NCBI GenBank assembly: GCA_027576995.1
Contig: JANBQC010000526.1
Span: 1 to 20,148 of the forward strand
Length of the DNA stretch: 20,148 nt
Reading direction: 5' to 3'
Origin: Dimargaris cristalligena
Lineage: Eukaryota > Kickxellomycota > Dimargaritomycetes > Dimargaritales > Dimargaritaceae
Part shown: one piece after another, positions 18,419-20,148 of the stretch
Numbering within the stretch: the first letter of the stretch is position 1
Layout of the letters: each line of letters starts with the position of its first letter
Notes under the pieces: generated by a model
The model's database searches: none
Told to the model about the DNA's origin: nothing
The model's input: only the letters and a program-made list of their open reading frames with translations
Made by a program: the position numbers and the translations under genes

Positions 18419-20148
18419 GGTCCTCGGATAACCTGGAATTAGTGCAAGCGGTATGCTATGTGTAAAATATATATCCAAGGTCTGGGTCTGGCACTTCACT
18501 CATACTATTATAGTCTGCAGGAGTGTTCCCTCCGTTAGTTCTAGAAATTTTAGGGAAACTGGTTGGAGTAAAAGGGGCAGGGGGGGATAATGCGAAATGA
18601 TCCACCCACGGCACGCAACAGTCGCCAGGTGGTAAATTAGACCACCAACCCAATCGGCTAATATGTCTGGTATAATGAGTCTAGTGCATAATGGTCCATG
18701 CTTACCGACATACATACAGTCCCTTAATGAGGTCGGGAGTTGGAATTAGTGGCCGGATTACTAACAGCCCTCCCACCCTCCCCTCATCCAAATGGGGTAG
18801 GGGAAAATCCACCTTGGCGGTGAATTAGATGTGGGGTTCAGTGAACAAGTTACACTCGGCAACAGGTTATGGATTCCATTCAAAACAAGTTCGGCAAGTA
18901 CAGCCAAGCAATCCTAATGAGATGCAGTTGGCTAACCAGATGCGGACCGACATTGTGATCCAGTTCCGGAATGATGCGACCATAGGCAAACGTCATATGG
19001 GCTGTACGCCCCCCTCTATCCACACCCTACTTTATTAAGCTTGACGTCCAGGCTGTTCAGTCCCAACGAGTCGCCCTGCGTTGTATCGGATACCCCTATG
19101 ATGATAATTATATCCCGTGATGCCTTCGCTATGACATAGAGGGTTGATAGTAACCATTATTGGTTGGGCATGCCAATAATACTGACAAATAGGCAACCAC
19201 TACGCATTCGTCTTTATTTGAGCAAAACGGAAACAGTCGCCACCCTCTCGGTGGTGTTATGTAAGGAATGCAGTTAAAGTGGGAAATGTCTTGGCGTATT
19301 TCAACGTCTAATCGACTGGGGCGGATATACATAGCAGTTGAACATAGTAATGGTTTAATCGAACCGTAAAATCTGATATTAGGTTCATGCGGTGGGTTAG
19401 ATAAAGAGGACAACGCCCCGCTTACGTTGTTGAGTATATTTCTTTCCAAATAGTATATCGGCAAGTATAATTACGCCTATTTATATCCCTTCTCTTAAAC
19501 GAATACAGTCTGATACACTTCGAACAGTATATAGTGACGAAGTCCCAACTACTTAAATCATAGCAATTTAGATTACTCGTCAGATATGCATAGTGGCAAC
19601 TAGAGTAGTCTATAATCCCGATTACCTGGATATATCTACCGGCGTTTTGCCACACTTCCCCCCTTTTCTACGGCCATATTGGTATAGGCGAAAGTTGATG
19701 AAAACGGTTAGGATTATAATTGAATTATAGTGGTCAAAATAGGCGATAGGGTTAGTTATATCCAACAAAACCTATCCTGTATCCGATGCTGTGTTGAATG
19801 ACTGACCCACTCTTCTCCTATGCGCATCATTTCTATTTCCAATGTAAAAGCCCGGGGCCTTTGGTCGGGGACTAAGGCAGAGGGTTTGATTGAAGAATCC
19901 CATCATCAAGCGGAAAGGGAATGGTTATACTATTCCTACAGGATAGAGCAGACGGGGCGGGTATATATTGTGCCGTAATGCACCCCCATACGGGAACTTT
20001 GTCTAACCCAAACTCCTTCCGCGAGGGCCCTTAGTTGCTAATAAAGGTGGGACCCAGCACTGGTTGAATTCTAATTACCTCCTCTTCCGTAGAAGAGGCT
20101 TAACTTAATACCTATCCAATTCGTTCGTTCTGCTGCCTTTCATTGAAT
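17041..20148. other. Gene-poor intergenic DNA at the right end
   Basis: Over 3 kb without a gene I can support. The longest frame is 117 codons (17486-17839) with no recognisable motif. Small structures include TGGGACT/AGTCCCA (about 17862-17903), an imperfect GCCTT/AAGGC hairpin near 19857-19879 and CCTCTTC/GAAGAGG near 20080-20098. A (AAT)n microsatellite lies at 18379-18418. Exons of an intron-rich gene could be hidden here. Confidence 0.5.
18379..18418. repeat. (AAT)13 microsatellite
   Basis: Thirteen uninterrupted AAT units in noncoding DNA, with no nearby gene. It is likely to be length-polymorphic between strains. Confidence 0.93.

Noticed and set aside
18540..18547. TTCTAGAA, a two-unit heat-shock-element-like palindrome
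   Set aside because: Functional elements usually need at least three inverted units; no third unit and no adjacent gene are present.

Overview
The window looks like nuclear DNA of a fungus, most likely an early-diverging (zoosporic or zygomycete-grade) lineage. The evidence is an HSF-type transcription factor gene with spliceosomal introns, an alkaline ceramidase of the eukaryotic ACER/YPC1 family, and a Ser-rich protein with both a signal peptide and a GPI-anchor signal. The exact lineage is an inference. I see no prokaryotic operon layout, rRNA, convincing tRNA or CRISPR.

Layout: (1) 127-1326, + strand, an unrecognised 399-residue protein, possibly only the last exon of a longer gene. (2) 1327-6973, gene-poor DNA with a cluster of small hairpins at 1531-2243 and two inverted copies of a 144-146 bp element. 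(3) 6974-9770, + strand, a three-exon HSF-type regulator of 541 residues, which I assembled from its reading frames; the exon joins restore the conserved DNA-binding domain exactly. (4) 10903-11835, - strand, an intronless alkaline ceramidase convergent with the HSF gene, with every known metal and catalytic position present. (5) 14332-14958, - strand, a small Ser/Thr-rich GPI-anchored surface protein. (6) 14959-20148, about 5 kb with no gene I can support.

The most notable non-genic signal is a family of short terminal-inverted-repeat elements (MITE-like) at 4719-4864, 5353-5496, 12713-12856 and 16897-17040. The 5353 and 16897 copies, in opposite orientation and 11.5 kb apart, differ at one base in 144, which suggests recent movement or gene conversion. 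A second notable signal is a triplet microsatellite at the 3' end of HSF intron 1 that repeats the branch-point-like heptamer TACTAAT seven times just before the acceptor.

The genes do not form an evident pathway. A transcription regulator, a sphingolipid hydrolase and a cell-surface protein sit in a spacious, repeat-bearing neighbourhood. No new multi-gene system is visible.
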